A stretch of DNA of 46,012 nucleotides, taken from contig NZ_JAJEQE010000020.1 of assembly GCF_020687205.1 (NCBI RefSeq), positions 1-46,012 of the forward strand, written 5' to 3'. This DNA comes from Hominisplanchenecus faecis (lineage in GTDB: Bacteria; Bacillota; Clostridia; Lachnospirales; Lachnospiraceae). Both the position numbers and the translations under genes were made by a program. Below, one piece after another: positions 17,285-24,959 of the stretch (position 1 is the stretch's first letter; the number at the start of each line of letters is the position of its first letter). Below the pieces are notes generated by a model that saw only the letters and a program-made list of their open reading frames with translations, was not told the origin of the DNA and searched no databases.

Positions 17285-17733
17285 AGAAGTACCTCCTTTG
17301 GCAGGAGTGTACAAAAGTGCGGTAGATATGCAGTCTGCTAATCGGTCAACATTTGAAACTCCTGCTTTTTTATTAATTTTGAAAGAAAAGCATGAATTTT
17401 CGAAATGTGAAATAGATTAATAGACGGCATGATGCCAAGAACGTTAAGAAAATATGCTTTGCCATTATACTAACACATAACTCTTTTTAAATCAATAGAA
17501 AATGAAAAATATTAAAAAGACAACATAAACAATAAACAACTGCAACAAATCAAAGGAAACGACTTGCACAAGGCATTGAAAAATGTTATTCTGAAAGAAA
17601 TATGTATATGGAAATAAGAAATAGTAAAACCGAGATGCCTTTATTTAAGATAAAGGGCGAGAAATTCATATTTGTGGGAGAAATATAAAAAATTTGGTGG
17701 TAAAAAGTTAGAAGAAACAGCGAGGAATGGAAA
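17285..17733 (+). promoter_or_regulatory. AT-rich intergenic region with the hsdS promoter
   Basis: This 449-base gap holds no credible gene. TTGCAC (17564-17569) and TATTCT (17587-17592), 17 bases apart, form a likely promoter for hsdS and the genes after it. The remainder is AT-rich and differs in base use from hsdM. That suits a separately acquired block. Confidence 0.5.
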
Positions 17734-18882
17734 ATGAAGGTGAGATTGGGAGATTATATACAAGAGTACTCAGTTAAAAATAAGGATGATGAAAATATTT
17801 CGGTTTATAGTGTTACAAATACAAAAGGATTTTGCAAAGATTATTTCGGAAAAGAGGTAGCAAGTAAGGATAAAACTACTTATAAAATAGTTCCATATGG
17901 ATATTTTGCGTATAATCCTTCACGAATTAATGTTGGATCAGTAGATTGGCAAAGAAAAGAGAAAAAAGTTATAGTAAGTCCATTGTATAATGTTTTTTCG
18001 GTATCACCGAATTTGGAGCGACAGTACTTATACTATTATTTGAAAAGCGATTTTGTTTTACAGCGTATAAAAGCCGTGGCAACTGGAAGTGTACGCGATA
18101 ATTTAAAACTTTCAATGCTATATGAATTTCCAATTGAATTACCAAAACTTGAAAATCAAAGAAAAATTGTAAAAATTCTTGATAAAGTAAGTGATGTTGT
18201 TGAAAAAAAAGAACAAGAATTAGAACAACTGGACACTTTTGTCAAATCCCGATTTGTCGAATTATTTGGTGATCCGATAAAGAATCCAAAAGGATGGGAA
18301 GTTGTAAAATTGTCGGAATGTCTGGAAAGAATTGATAATGGAAAAAGCTTTACATGTGATAGTAATGCACGAGAAGGCGTATTTCCGGCAATTCTTAAGT
18401 TAAGTGCTGCAACATATGGGGATTACAGACCCTATGAAAATAAAGCTCTCTTGGATGAGAAGCAGTTTGTGGAATCTGTCGAAGTACATAGAGGAGATTT
18501 GCTTTTTACAAGAAAGAATACACCTGATCTTGTTGGAATGGCAGCCTATGTTTTCGAAACACCAGAAAAACTTATGATGCCAGATTTGATATTTCGCTTA
18601 GTCACAAACGAGCGAATGACGCCCACATTCCTGTGGCAATTAATCAATAATAGAGAGTTTAGGCCGGCTATTCAAGGTATCTCTGGTGGATCAGCGAAAT
18701 CTATGTCAAACATATCTAAGGAACGTTTGAAGAACATAGAGGTTATCTGTCCACCGATTTCTGAGCAGAAGAAACTTGAAGGAGTATTGGAACAAGTCGA
18801 CAAATTAAAATCTAAGATTCAAAAATCCTTAGAAGAGACGCAGTTATTATTTGACAGTCTGATGCAGAAGTATTTTGGATGA
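17734..18882 (+). CDS. hsdS: Type I restriction specificity subunit (HsdS), intact copy
   Basis: A 382-residue specificity subunit with two target-recognition domains. Domain 1 spans about residues 1-140. A central conserved helix reads LENQRKIVKILDKVSDVVEKKEQELEQLDTFVKSRFVELFGDP. Domain 2 starts at KNPKGWEVVKLSECL, and a closing helix reads SEQKKLEGVLEQVDKLKSKI with LFDSLMQKYFG at the end. The central segment is repeated almost base for base in the second hsdS (18207-18254 versus 21363-21411). It contains CAAATCCCGATT (18243-18254), the same core where the mobile element sits in the second copy. Domain swapping between copies is therefore possible. A GAGGAATGGA site precedes the ATG. The DUF3990 gene begins 13 bases after the stop. 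Confidence 0.92.
   Translation: MKVRLGDYIQEYSVKNKDDENISVYSVTNTKGFCKDYFGKEVASKDKTTYKIVPYGYFAYNPSRINVGSVDWQRKEKKVIVSPLYNVFSVSPNLERQYLYYYLKSDFVLQRIKAVATGSVRDNLKLSMLYEFPIELPKLENQRKIVKILDKVSDVVEKKEQELEQLDTFVKSRFVELFGDPIKNPKGWEVVKLSECLERIDNGKSFTCDSNAREGVFPAILKLSAATYGDYRPYENKALLDEKQFVESVEVHRGDLLFTRKNTPDLVGMAAYVFETPEKLMMPDLIFRLVTNERMTPTFLWQLINNREFRPAIQGISGGSAKSMSNISKERLKNIEVICPPISEQKKLEGVLEQVDKLKSKIQKSLEETQLLFDSLMQKYFG
18243..18254 (+). other. Unoccupied copy of the element attachment core in hsdS
   Basis: CAAATCCCGATT, identical to the 12 bases at 21400-21411 and 29808-29819 that flank the integrated element, at the matching place in the intact hsdS. It is a potential alternative integration site. 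Confidence 0.65.
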
Positions 18883-18895
18883 AAAGGGTGATGAA

Positions 18896-19357
18896 ATGGC
18901 AAAAATGACAGTATATCATGGTGGATATATGGCAGTGGAACATCCGGAAATCCGAAAGGGACGTAATACAAAGGATTTTGGGACAGGTTTTTATTGCACA
19001 ATTATTAAAGAACAGGCTCAGAGATGGGCAAAACGTTATGATACTAAGATTGTTTCTATTTATGATGTGCGTTTAGATTCTTCGTTAAAAATCAAAGATT
19101 TCCGGGAAATGACAGATGAATGGTTGGATTTCATTATTAATTGTCGGGCAGGAAAAATACATGACTATGATATTGTAATCGGAGCGATGGCAGATGATCA
19201 GATTTACAACTATGTTTCTGATTATATAGATGGCTCGATTACGAGAGAGCAGTTCTGGGTGCTGGCAAAGTTTAAATATCCGACACATCAGATAAACTTT
19301 TGCTCTAAAGAAGCACTGAAATGTCTGGAATACAGGGGATTTGAGGTGGTTAAATAA
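18896..19357 (+). CDS. DUF3990 protein, ADP-ribosyltransferase-like putative toxin
   Basis: A 153-residue protein beginning MAKMTVYHGGYMAVEHPEIR and containing NTKDFGTGFYCTIIKEQAQRWAKR. The Tyr-His-Gly and DFGxGFY-T blocks are typical of DUF3990, a group related in fold to ART/PARP-type ADP-ribosyltransferases and often found as the toxin beside DUF3791 proteins. That role is from family knowledge, not shown here. The start at 18896 has an AAGGGTG site; a TTG at 18875 overlaps hsdS but has none. It lies 13 bases after hsdS and overlaps the partner by one base (TAATG), so the pair is in the hsdS transcript. Confidence 0.82.
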   Translation: MAKMTVYHGGYMAVEHPEIRKGRNTKDFGTGFYCTIIKEQAQRWAKRYDTKIVSIYDVRLDSSLKIKDFREMTDEWLDFIINCRAGKIHDYDIVIGAMADDQIYNYVSDYIDGSITREQFWVLAKFKYPTHQINFCSKEALKCLEYRGFEVVK

Positions 19358-19815
19358 TGGAGAATGGAAGAGAAGCCAGAAAGGATAATGATTTATTTTT
19401 TACCTGTGCGTTGATTGATTATATTGCAAGAAAAACGAAAAATACCAGGGCAGATGTCGTTGATGCATTAGGAAAAAAGCGTCTGGATAAGATTTACGAT
19501 CTGGCGGATATTTACCATAGTGATAACATTGATCGGGTAAGCGAAGATTTTATCAAAGAAGCCCAGATTAAACAGGGAAATTTTGATAATGTCGGAGAAT
19601 GTCAGTATGCAATTCCTACACACTGGGACATCGGAAAAGTCTATAAACGCCTTATTAAGCAGGTTTCAGAAAAAGAGAAGATAGAAGTAATTGACGCACT
19701 GATTAGAGTTTATAATTCTTTTCTGAGCGAGAAAATAGATGATTATAACAGCAGTGTTTATTATGAAAATCCATCATATCTTTTCGAATGTTACGAGGAA
19801 AATAAGATTCTTTAG
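19357..19815 (+). CDS. DUF3791-like putative antitoxin partner
   Basis: A 152-residue protein. The N-terminal half (NDLFFTCALIDYIARKTKNT, DVVDALGKKRLDKIYDLADI, HSDNIDRVSEDF) matches the helical DUF3791 type usually paired with DUF3990. The C-terminal half (about 75-152) adds IPTHWDIGKVYKRLI and an acidic tail, making it longer than simple DUF3791 proteins of about 70-80 residues. It starts by stop-start overlap with the toxin candidate. Neutralisation of its neighbour is inferred from this arrangement. Confidence 0.75.
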   Translation: MENGREARKDNDLFFTCALIDYIARKTKNTRADVVDALGKKRLDKIYDLADIYHSDNIDRVSEDFIKEAQIKQGNFDNVGECQYAIPTHWDIGKVYKRLIKQVSEKEKIEVIDALIRVYNSFLSEKIDDYNSSVYYENPSYLFECYEENKIL

Positions 19816-19831
19816 AAAAAATCTGTTATAC

Positions 19832-19858
19832 TTTCTGCAAAAAACAGGAGTGCAGAAA
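19832..19858 (+). promoter_or_regulatory. Hairpin enclosing the recombinase ribosome binding site
   Basis: TTTCTGCA and TGCAGAAA form a perfect 8-base stem. The 11-base loop AAAAACAGGAG holds the CAGGAG site for the ATG at 19860. This could expose or hide the site and so modulate recombinase translation. Confidence 0.6.
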
Positions 19859-19859
19859 A

Positions 19860-20828
19860 ATGGAGAATCAGATTTATAATATTTTAAACGACATGGCGGA
19901 ATTTTTAAATGTAATGCAGATGAAAAAGCTTCAGAAAGTGCTGATTTATCACCTAATGGAGGCGAAACAGGTACAGGAAGAGATTTCAAATGAGAAATAT
20001 CTGGAAATGTTTTTGACGGCAAAACAGATTGAGGGGTGTTCAGACAGGACAATTCAATATTATCGTGTAACGATTGAGCATATGCTGAAAAGAATTACAA
20101 TACCACTGCGTCAGATTGCAACGGAGGATATTCGCCAATATTTGATTGATTATCAGAAAATCAATAATTGTGGAAAGGTGACAATAGACAATATTCGCCG
20201 CAATTTATCAAGTTTCTTTTCTTGGCTGGAGGAAGAAGATCACATTTTAAAAAGTCCAGTGAAACGTATTCACAAAATCAAGACGAAAACAGTGGTAAAA
20301 GAAGTGATTTCCGATGAGAGTATTGAGATTTTGCGTGATAATTGCAAAGAAAAACGCGATCTTGCCATCATAGATTTACTTTTTTCAACAGGGATGAGAG
20401 TCGGTGAGCTGGTAAATCTGGATATTGCAGATATTGATTTCAATGAAAGAGAATGTATTGTATATGGAAAAGGTGATAAAGAACGCAGGGTATATTTTGA
20501 TGCAAGAGCAAAACTGCATTTACAGAATTATTTAAAATGCCGGACTGACGATAATCCGGCACTATTTGTGACGCTCAATGATCCGCATAAACGCCTGAAA
20601 ATCAGTGGAGTGGAAATAAGATTGAGACAATTAGGACGAGAATTGAAATTAGAGAGAATCCATCCGCATAAATTCCGCCGAACTATGGCAACAAGAGCCA
20701 TAGATAAAGGGATGCCGATCGAGCAAGTACAGAAACTGCTGGGACATCAACAAATCGACACCACGATGCAGTATGCAATGGTTAATCAAAACAATGTAAA
20801 AACATCCCATAGACGCTTCATAGCCTGA
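19860..20828 (+). CDS. Tyrosine recombinase (XerC/D-like) of the hsdS locus
   Basis: A 322-residue site-specific recombinase. The N-terminal SAM-like core-binding domain (about 45-130; YLEMFLTAKQIEGCSDRTIQYYR) is followed by the catalytic domain. This has Arg in STGMRVGELVNL, Lys in VYGKGDKERRVYF, HPHKFRRTMAT (His and Arg), LLGHQQIDTT (His) and nucleophile Tyr near 305 in MQYAMVN, so the active site is complete. It lies between two hsdS copies. Recombinases of this kind next to type I restriction genes shuffle hsdS recognition domains and vary methylation patterns in several Firmicutes and Bacteroidetes. It is distinct from the Tn916-type integrase at 28385, which belongs to the inserted element. 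The second hsdS begins 75 bases after its stop. Confidence 0.9.
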   Translation: MENQIYNILNDMAEFLNVMQMKKLQKVLIYHLMEAKQVQEEISNEKYLEMFLTAKQIEGCSDRTIQYYRVTIEHMLKRITIPLRQIATEDIRQYLIDYQKINNCGKVTIDNIRRNLSSFFSWLEEEDHILKSPVKRIHKIKTKTVVKEVISDESIEILRDNCKEKRDLAIIDLLFSTGMRVGELVNLDIADIDFNERECIVYGKGDKERRVYFDARAKLHLQNYLKCRTDDNPALFVTLNDPHKRLKISGVEIRLRQLGRELKLERIHPHKFRRTMATRAIDKGMPIEQVQKLLGHQQIDTTMQYAMVNQNNVKTSHRRFIA

Positions 20829-20902
20829 GCAAATTTTTCGCTGTTCATATTTGCAGTGCAGATGAAACTGCAAGATAATGCAGGTTTGTGAGGAAAAATG
20901 GA

Positions 20903-21430
20903 ATGAGATTATTAGATTTATGCGATATAAAATATGGATATGCATTTGATTCTAAAAGATTTACCGATAATCCAATTTATCCACCATTAGTTAGAATACG
21001 AGATGTAAAAAGAGGTTTTTCAGAAACATTTTATGCTGGAGAATATTCAAAAGAATATCTTTTGCATAAAGGAGATCTTCTAATTGGAATGGATGGAGAA
21101 TTCAATATAGCCAGGTGGAAAAGTGTAGATGCATTATTGAATCAGCGAGTGTGTAAAATATCAGCAAAAAAAGAAACAAATGAAGAATACATAAGGTTTG
21201 CGTTGTCGAAAAAATTGAAAAATATTGAAGATAAAACATCATTTGTCACAGTAAAACATTTATCAGCTAGGGAACTTAGTACAATCGAATTTACTATGCC
21301 TGAATATGAAAAACAAAGGAAAATAGCGGATATTCTTGTATCAATAGAAAATATTATTGAAAAAAAGAAACAAGAATTAGAACAGCTGGACACCTTTGTC
21401 AAATCCCGATTGAGATTTCACCTGTTTTAA
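20903..21430 (+). CDS. HsdS, 5' half, interrupted by the mobile element
   Basis: A 175-residue half specificity subunit. One target-recognition domain (starting MRLLDLCDIKYGYAFDSKRF) is followed by the central conserved helix (EKQRKIADILVSIENIIEKK, then LEQLDTFVKSR). It then runs into element DNA and ends after six foreign residues (LRFHLF). The ATG at 20903 is chosen over a GTG at 20888. Removing the element at the 12-base repeats joins it in frame with 29820-30369 to give a normal 352-codon hsdS. The half protein keeps one recognition domain and the dimer helix. Half-HsdS proteins can work as homodimers in known cases, so it may still be functional, with a different target. Confidence 0.8.
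   Translation: MRLLDLCDIKYGYAFDSKRFTDNPIYPPLVRIRDVKRGFSETFYAGEYSKEYLLHKGDLLIGMDGEFNIARWKSVDALLNQRVCKISAKKETNEEYIRFALSKKLKNIEDKTSFVTVKHLSARELSTIEFTMPEYEKQRKIADILVSIENIIEKKKQELEQLDTFVKSRLRFHLF
21400..21411 (+). repeat. Left attachment core (attL) of the integrated element
   Basis: CAAATCCCGATT, a direct repeat of 29808-29819. The reading frame of the hsdS host gene continues exactly from here to 29820. Confidence 0.85.
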
Positions 21431-21509
21431 GAAATTTAATAACTGTTATATTTTATTATTAAATTCTTCGCACCCCCTTGAAAACACTGGATTTGTCGCA
21501 GGTGAGCTT

Positions 21510-21612
21510 TCCCTTATTATTTTCCTTGTGTTATATCGTCCCATCAGTGTTTATGCACTCTGATAAGGGCAAATACAAGGGCAAGAAAAATCTATAAGAC
21601 AGTATAACACAA
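21510..21612. other. Left-end arm region of the element
   Basis: CCCTTATTATTTTCCTTG and, inverted, GATAAGGGCAAATACAAGGG resemble the right-end sequences next to the integrase gene and are probable integrase arm sites. TTGTGTTATA (21526-21535) is also mirrored by TATAACACAA (21603-21612). No gene is seen from 21431 to 21697. Confidence 0.6.
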
Positions 21613-21697
21613 AATAAAAGTGACATGGTGAACTGATTGAAATGCTTCTTAATTTTTGCTACTACTGATTGATTAAATGATAAGGAGATGGGATACG

Positions 21698-21934
21698 ATG
21701 AGAACAATATTTGCAGAATACAATCCACAGTGCAACAGCATTGATGTATATACTAATACGGGCTATATACTCCGTATTGATTGTTGGGAAGCAGAAAAAA
21801 ATTTAAGAACCACACCTGGATCTGATTGTGCTTTGACATCGCTTGCAATCGATGAGCCATTAGAATATGCAAGGTTATATCTTGATGGGAATTTACAGAT
21901 GTGGGTAGATGCTGAAGATTCATTAGAGTTATGA
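21698..21934 (+). CDS. DUF6061-family small protein
   Basis: A 78-residue protein (MRTIFAEYNPQCNSIDVYTN, then DCWEAEKNLRTTPGSDCALT and DEPLEYARLYLDGNLQMW). It is of a type I recognise as DUF6061, which recurs on conjugative and mobilizable elements of gut Firmicutes. No function is known to me. The start at 21698 has an AAGGAG site; the upstream ATT/ATG extension does not. It stands at the left end of the element, convergent with the MATE gene across a stem-loop terminator. Confidence 0.75.
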   Translation: MRTIFAEYNPQCNSIDVYTNTGYILRIDCWEAEKNLRTTPGSDCALTSLAIDEPLEYARLYLDGNLQMWVDAEDSLEL

Positions 21935-21988
21935 TTATTCCAATCAAAATCTACTAGAATTTATTAAAAATTAGCTTCATAATTTTAA

Positions 21989-22020
21989 AAGGACAGCCCT
22001 ATTGCTATGAGGCTGTCCTT
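21989..22020. terminator. Terminator between DUF6061 and the MATE gene
   Basis: AAGGACAGCC pairs with GGCTGTCCTT. A and T runs on both sides allow use from either strand; the T run is stronger for the minus-strand MATE transcript. Confidence 0.7.
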
Positions 22021-22067
22021 AAAAATACAATAGATAAACCTAGATTATTCTTGCTACTATCTGATTG

Positions 22068-23387
22068 TTAAATTTTCTGTATTCCATATTGCAAATCTCC
22101 CTTTTCGCAATATTTTATTAGTATGAATGCCAGAATCGCTGAAAAAACACGTGCCAATACCGTACTCCACCATATCATAATCTGTCCACCAAATAAAGGT
22201 GGTAAAACAAGCATAAATATCAGCATCAATACTGGTTCAATGAATGTAAGAATGTATGACAATCCACTTTTTTCAGTAGCATAAAATCCAGCTGTCGCTA
22301 TTCTGGTAATCGCAACAAATGGTAATGACACTAAAAATATAGGTACAATTTTAGAAATCTCAATACTTACTTCATAAGAAGCTCCGAAACCCCCTCCAAT
22401 ATTTGCTCTGTTTACATACATGATAATTCCACCACAAACAGCAAGAATTATTGCAAAAATGTATGCCATTCTCTGAACTCCTCTCAGGCTTTCTTGATCC
22501 TTCTCACCATAAAAACGGCTCATTAAAGGTTGACTTCCATCACCTACGCCCTGCAATATGAGATATATGATACAGATAATATAGGATACACATGCATAAG
22601 TTGCAATAGCTTTTTCTCCCCCATAAGAAGCGGAGAATCGGTTTATAAACACCAATGAAATATTAGGAGTCAATGCTAGCCCAAATGGTGCAAGACCTAC
22701 TCTGAATATAGCGCCACACATTTCTTTTACATTTTTTAAGGATACATACACATAAAACTTTTTATTATATAATGCGTATATGATTGCAATTGCTGCAGTC
22801 ACACCCTGTCCGGCTATTGTAGCTGTGGCTGCACCTTTCATGCCCATTTCATATATCCATACAAAGATAAAATCCAGAACAATATTGGTTATGAATCCAC
22901 CAACCATCGCAAACATTGACCAGAAAGAGTTTCCATAATTTCTAATGAATGGCATCATTCCAGTTCCAAGAATCTGCAATATTGCTCCAAGTGCTATAAT
23001 TTTGATATAATCTGTCGCATTTGTTAATATAATTCCATCTGCTCCAAGCAATCCTAAAATTTTAGACGAAAAGGAGTAAATAATTATGGTATTGATAACA
23101 CTTACTATTACAAGAAGCCACCAGCTTGTAGCAATAAATTCTTCTGCCCGTTTTCCTTTCTTTTCTGCTGCATTAATTGAGTAATAAACAGCTCCTCCCA
23201 TACCAATTCCTGTTCCAAGAGCCTGAATCAAAGCCACAATCGGATATGCAATATTAATAGCCGAAATTCCAGCATCTCCTATGGTATTGCCTACAAAATA
23301 TCCATCCACTATCGCATATATTCCTGATAATGCAAATGCTATAATAGATGGAATAACATATTTAAAAAATAATGATTTATGATTCAT
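22068..23387 (-). CDS. MATE-family multidrug efflux transporter
   Basis: A 439-residue inner-membrane antiporter with about twelve helices that exports cationic drugs or toxic compounds using Na+ or H+. Family features: IPSIIAFALSGIYAIVDGYFVGNTIGDAGISAINIAYPI in the first two helices, GTGIGMGGAVYYSINAAEKK, and in the second half GVGDGSQPLMSRFYGEKD. The start at 23387 has a GGAAGGAGAT site and overlaps the MarR gene by 11 bases; longer frames read back into marR. It is the likely cargo of the element, controlled by the linked MarR repressor. The substrate is unknown. Confidence 0.92.
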   Translation of the reverse strand: MNHKSLFFKYVIPSIIAFALSGIYAIVDGYFVGNTIGDAGISAINIAYPIVALIQALGTGIGMGGAVYYSINAAEKKGKRAEEFIATSWWLLVIVSVINTIIIYSFSSKILGLLGADGIILTNATDYIKIIALGAILQILGTGMMPFIRNYGNSFWSMFAMVGGFITNIVLDFIFVWIYEMGMKGAATATIAGQGVTAAIAIIYALYNKKFYVYVSLKNVKEMCGAIFRVGLAPFGLALTPNISLVFINRFSASYGGEKAIATYACVSYIICIIYLILQGVGDGSQPLMSRFYGEKDQESLRGVQRMAYIFAIILAVCGGIIMYVNRANIGGGFGASYEVSIEISKIVPIFLVSLPFVAITRIATAGFYATEKSGLSYILTFIEPVLMLIFMLVLPPLFGGQIMIWWSTVLARVFSAILAFILIKYCEKGDLQYGIQKI

Positions 23388-23835
23388 TTTTCTTACAATC
23401 TCCTTCCTTGAAAAGTCTGATAAACAGCTCTGTATTATCATTAAGACTTTCTATATTCTCTAATCCCATTTTTTCGATTACATATATTTCTTTTGAGTGC
23501 AGTTTTTCTATGATATCTTTCGTATATTCCATTCCTGATTCTGTGAGGCATATCAGCTTATTTCTCTTGTCTGAATCATCAGATACCATATTGATGTATC
23601 CTTTTTTCTGAAAATCTTTTAGTATCGTATTTACCGTTTGCTTAGGTATATTCCATTTTTCACTTATCATTTTCTGCGTGCATCTTCCATTACTTTCATA
23701 AAATGAATACAAAGCAAAAACTCCATTTGAAGACAGTCCCTGATCCTTTGACCATTCCTCATACATTGCTGTACATTCTTTCCATAAAGCATAATATCGT
23801 TGCAACTGTATTATCATATTATTATCTTTTCTCAT
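23377..23835 (-). CDS. MarR-family transcriptional regulator
   Basis: A 152-residue dimeric winged-helix regulator. The DNA-binding core is GVFALYSFYESNGRCTQKMISEKWNIPKQTVNTILKDFQKKGYI, followed by the wing DDSDKRNKLICLTESG. The start at 23835 has an AAGGAG site; the upstream in-frame ATG would read through the operator. It is co-transcribed with the MATE gene and sits directly under a large inverted repeat overlapping its own promoter. This suggests self-repression relieved by a MATE substrate (inference). Confidence 0.92.
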   Translation of the reverse strand: MRKDNNMIIQLQRYYALWKECTAMYEEWSKDQGLSSNGVFALYSFYESNGRCTQKMISEKWNIPKQTVNTILKDFQKKGYINMVSDDSDKRNKLICLTESGMEYTKDIIEKLHSKEIYVIEKMGLENIESLNDNTELFIRLFKEGDCKKNES

Positions 23836-23850
23836 CTTTTTTCTCCTTAA

Positions 23851-23904
23851 ATTAGTACGAATCCGGACTTTTATAGTATAGTCCGAGTTCGTACTAATTG
23901 TCAA
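23851..23904 (-). promoter_or_regulatory. marR-MATE promoter inside a long inverted-repeat operator
   Basis: ATTAGTACGAA-tc-CGGACT (23851-23869) is mirrored exactly by AGTCCG-ag-TTCGTACTAAT (23880-23898). On the minus strand TTGACA (complement of 23899-23904) and TATACT (complement of 23875-23880) lie 18 bases apart, so a bound MarR dimer would cover the promoter. Confidence 0.88.
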
Positions 23905-23955
23905 GATTTATTTATATACTTTTTCTTTATATAAACAATCAATAGTCCCTTACTA

Positions 23956-23987
23956 AGGACAGGAAGATTATGAAATTTCCCTGTCCT
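23956..23987. terminator. Stem-loop after the DUF6040 gene
   Basis: AGGACAGG (23956-23963) pairs with CCTGTCCT (23980-23987) three bases beyond the minus-strand stop codon. The T run is on the plus-strand side only, so termination of the mobilisation operon here is uncertain. Confidence 0.45.
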
Positions 23988-23990
23988 CTT

Positions 23991-24959
23991 TTAATAATAT
24001 CCTCGTTCTTCCATCCAGTCTTTCACATAACATCTGATTCCAATATAAATAATATGCGACAGTAATAGCAATACAATAAGATTTATCGGATTAGCGTTTT
24101 TAATCCATTCTCCAAAGTAAATTACAACAGCTGTACTCGTTATCGCTACCACGATACTGATGATATCCCAACAATATTTCCGGTAGATTTTTCCTACCTG
24201 ATAACCAATCCCGATTATCAGCCACCCGGTTATTACGAATAAAATTGCCATGACAGTACCGGCAATCAGCCAGTACACAATCCCGGAAAGAATACTGTTA
24301 GGTATTCCACTGCTTAACTGTCCGAAAGAGTCTGCACCTGTCACAAACTCCCGAAATAAACTTCCCATTCCTTTTCCTAACGCACCGAAAAAGACGATAC
24401 AGTCGTTAAGGAAAACCGGCGAAAGAATCGCAGTAAACAGTGTTGTTGTTATGCTGTACCATGCCAGTAGAAACAAGATACTTTCATAACCAATCGTCAT
24501 ATTTTTATATTTCTTTTCTAACTGGCTTTTACGGCTATCGCATTTTTCTTTTGCTTTCCGGTAAGCAGTACGGTCACATTTTTCACATTTCTCATAAGGC
24601 ACTTTTTTCTCAACAGCTACCTCTACCGTCTTTTGGTGTGTCTGTGCATAAAGTTTTTCCTGCTCTGCTTTTTCATACTTAAATTTCCATGCCACGGCTT
24701 CTGCGTCGGCTCTTTTCCTGCTGTCTGTCTCGCTGGTCAATCGTTCCTCTGTTTGCCTTAATCTTGTCCGCAATGCTTCGATATTCTCGGCTCTGTTTTC
24801 GCTGTTCAATTTCTCGTTCAAGGTCAGCGATTCGCTTAGCTGCCTGTTTAGTTCCTGGATTGTCTGGTCTTTCTGATCCAGTTCGTCCTGCATCTGTTCG
24901 GTCATCAGCAGAAGTTCTTCCACCTGCCCGACGTTCTCTAAGTTTCTGCATTCGCTCAT
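23991..24959 (-). CDS. DUF6040-like coiled-coil membrane protein of the mobilisation operon
   Basis: A 322-residue protein. Residues about 10-130 are a long charged coiled coil, ending in a Cys-rich patch (YEKCEKCDRTAYRKAKEKC, a possible zinc site). Three to four membrane helices follow, about 155-180, 225-255 and 265-310. I recognise it as a DUF6040-type accessory of MobL-bearing elements. A role anchoring the relaxosome at the membrane is an inference. The ATG at 24959 has a GGGAG site. Its first 94 codons overlap the 3' end of the relaxase gene in another frame. Confidence 0.72.
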   Translation of the reverse strand: MSECRNLENVGQVEELLLMTEQMQDELDQKDQTIQELNRQLSESLTLNEKLNSENRAENIEALRTRLRQTEERLTSETDSRKRADAEAVAWKFKYEKAEQEKLYAQTHQKTVEVAVEKKVPYEKCEKCDRTAYRKAKEKCDSRKSQLEKKYKNMTIGYESILFLLAWYSITTTLFTAILSPVFLNDCIVFFGALGKGMGSLFREFVTGADSFGQLSSGIPNSILSGIVYWLIAGTVMAILFVITGWLIIGIGYQVGKIYRKYCWDIISIVVAITSTAVVIYFGEWIKNANPINLIVLLLLSHIIYIGIRCYVKDWMEERGYY

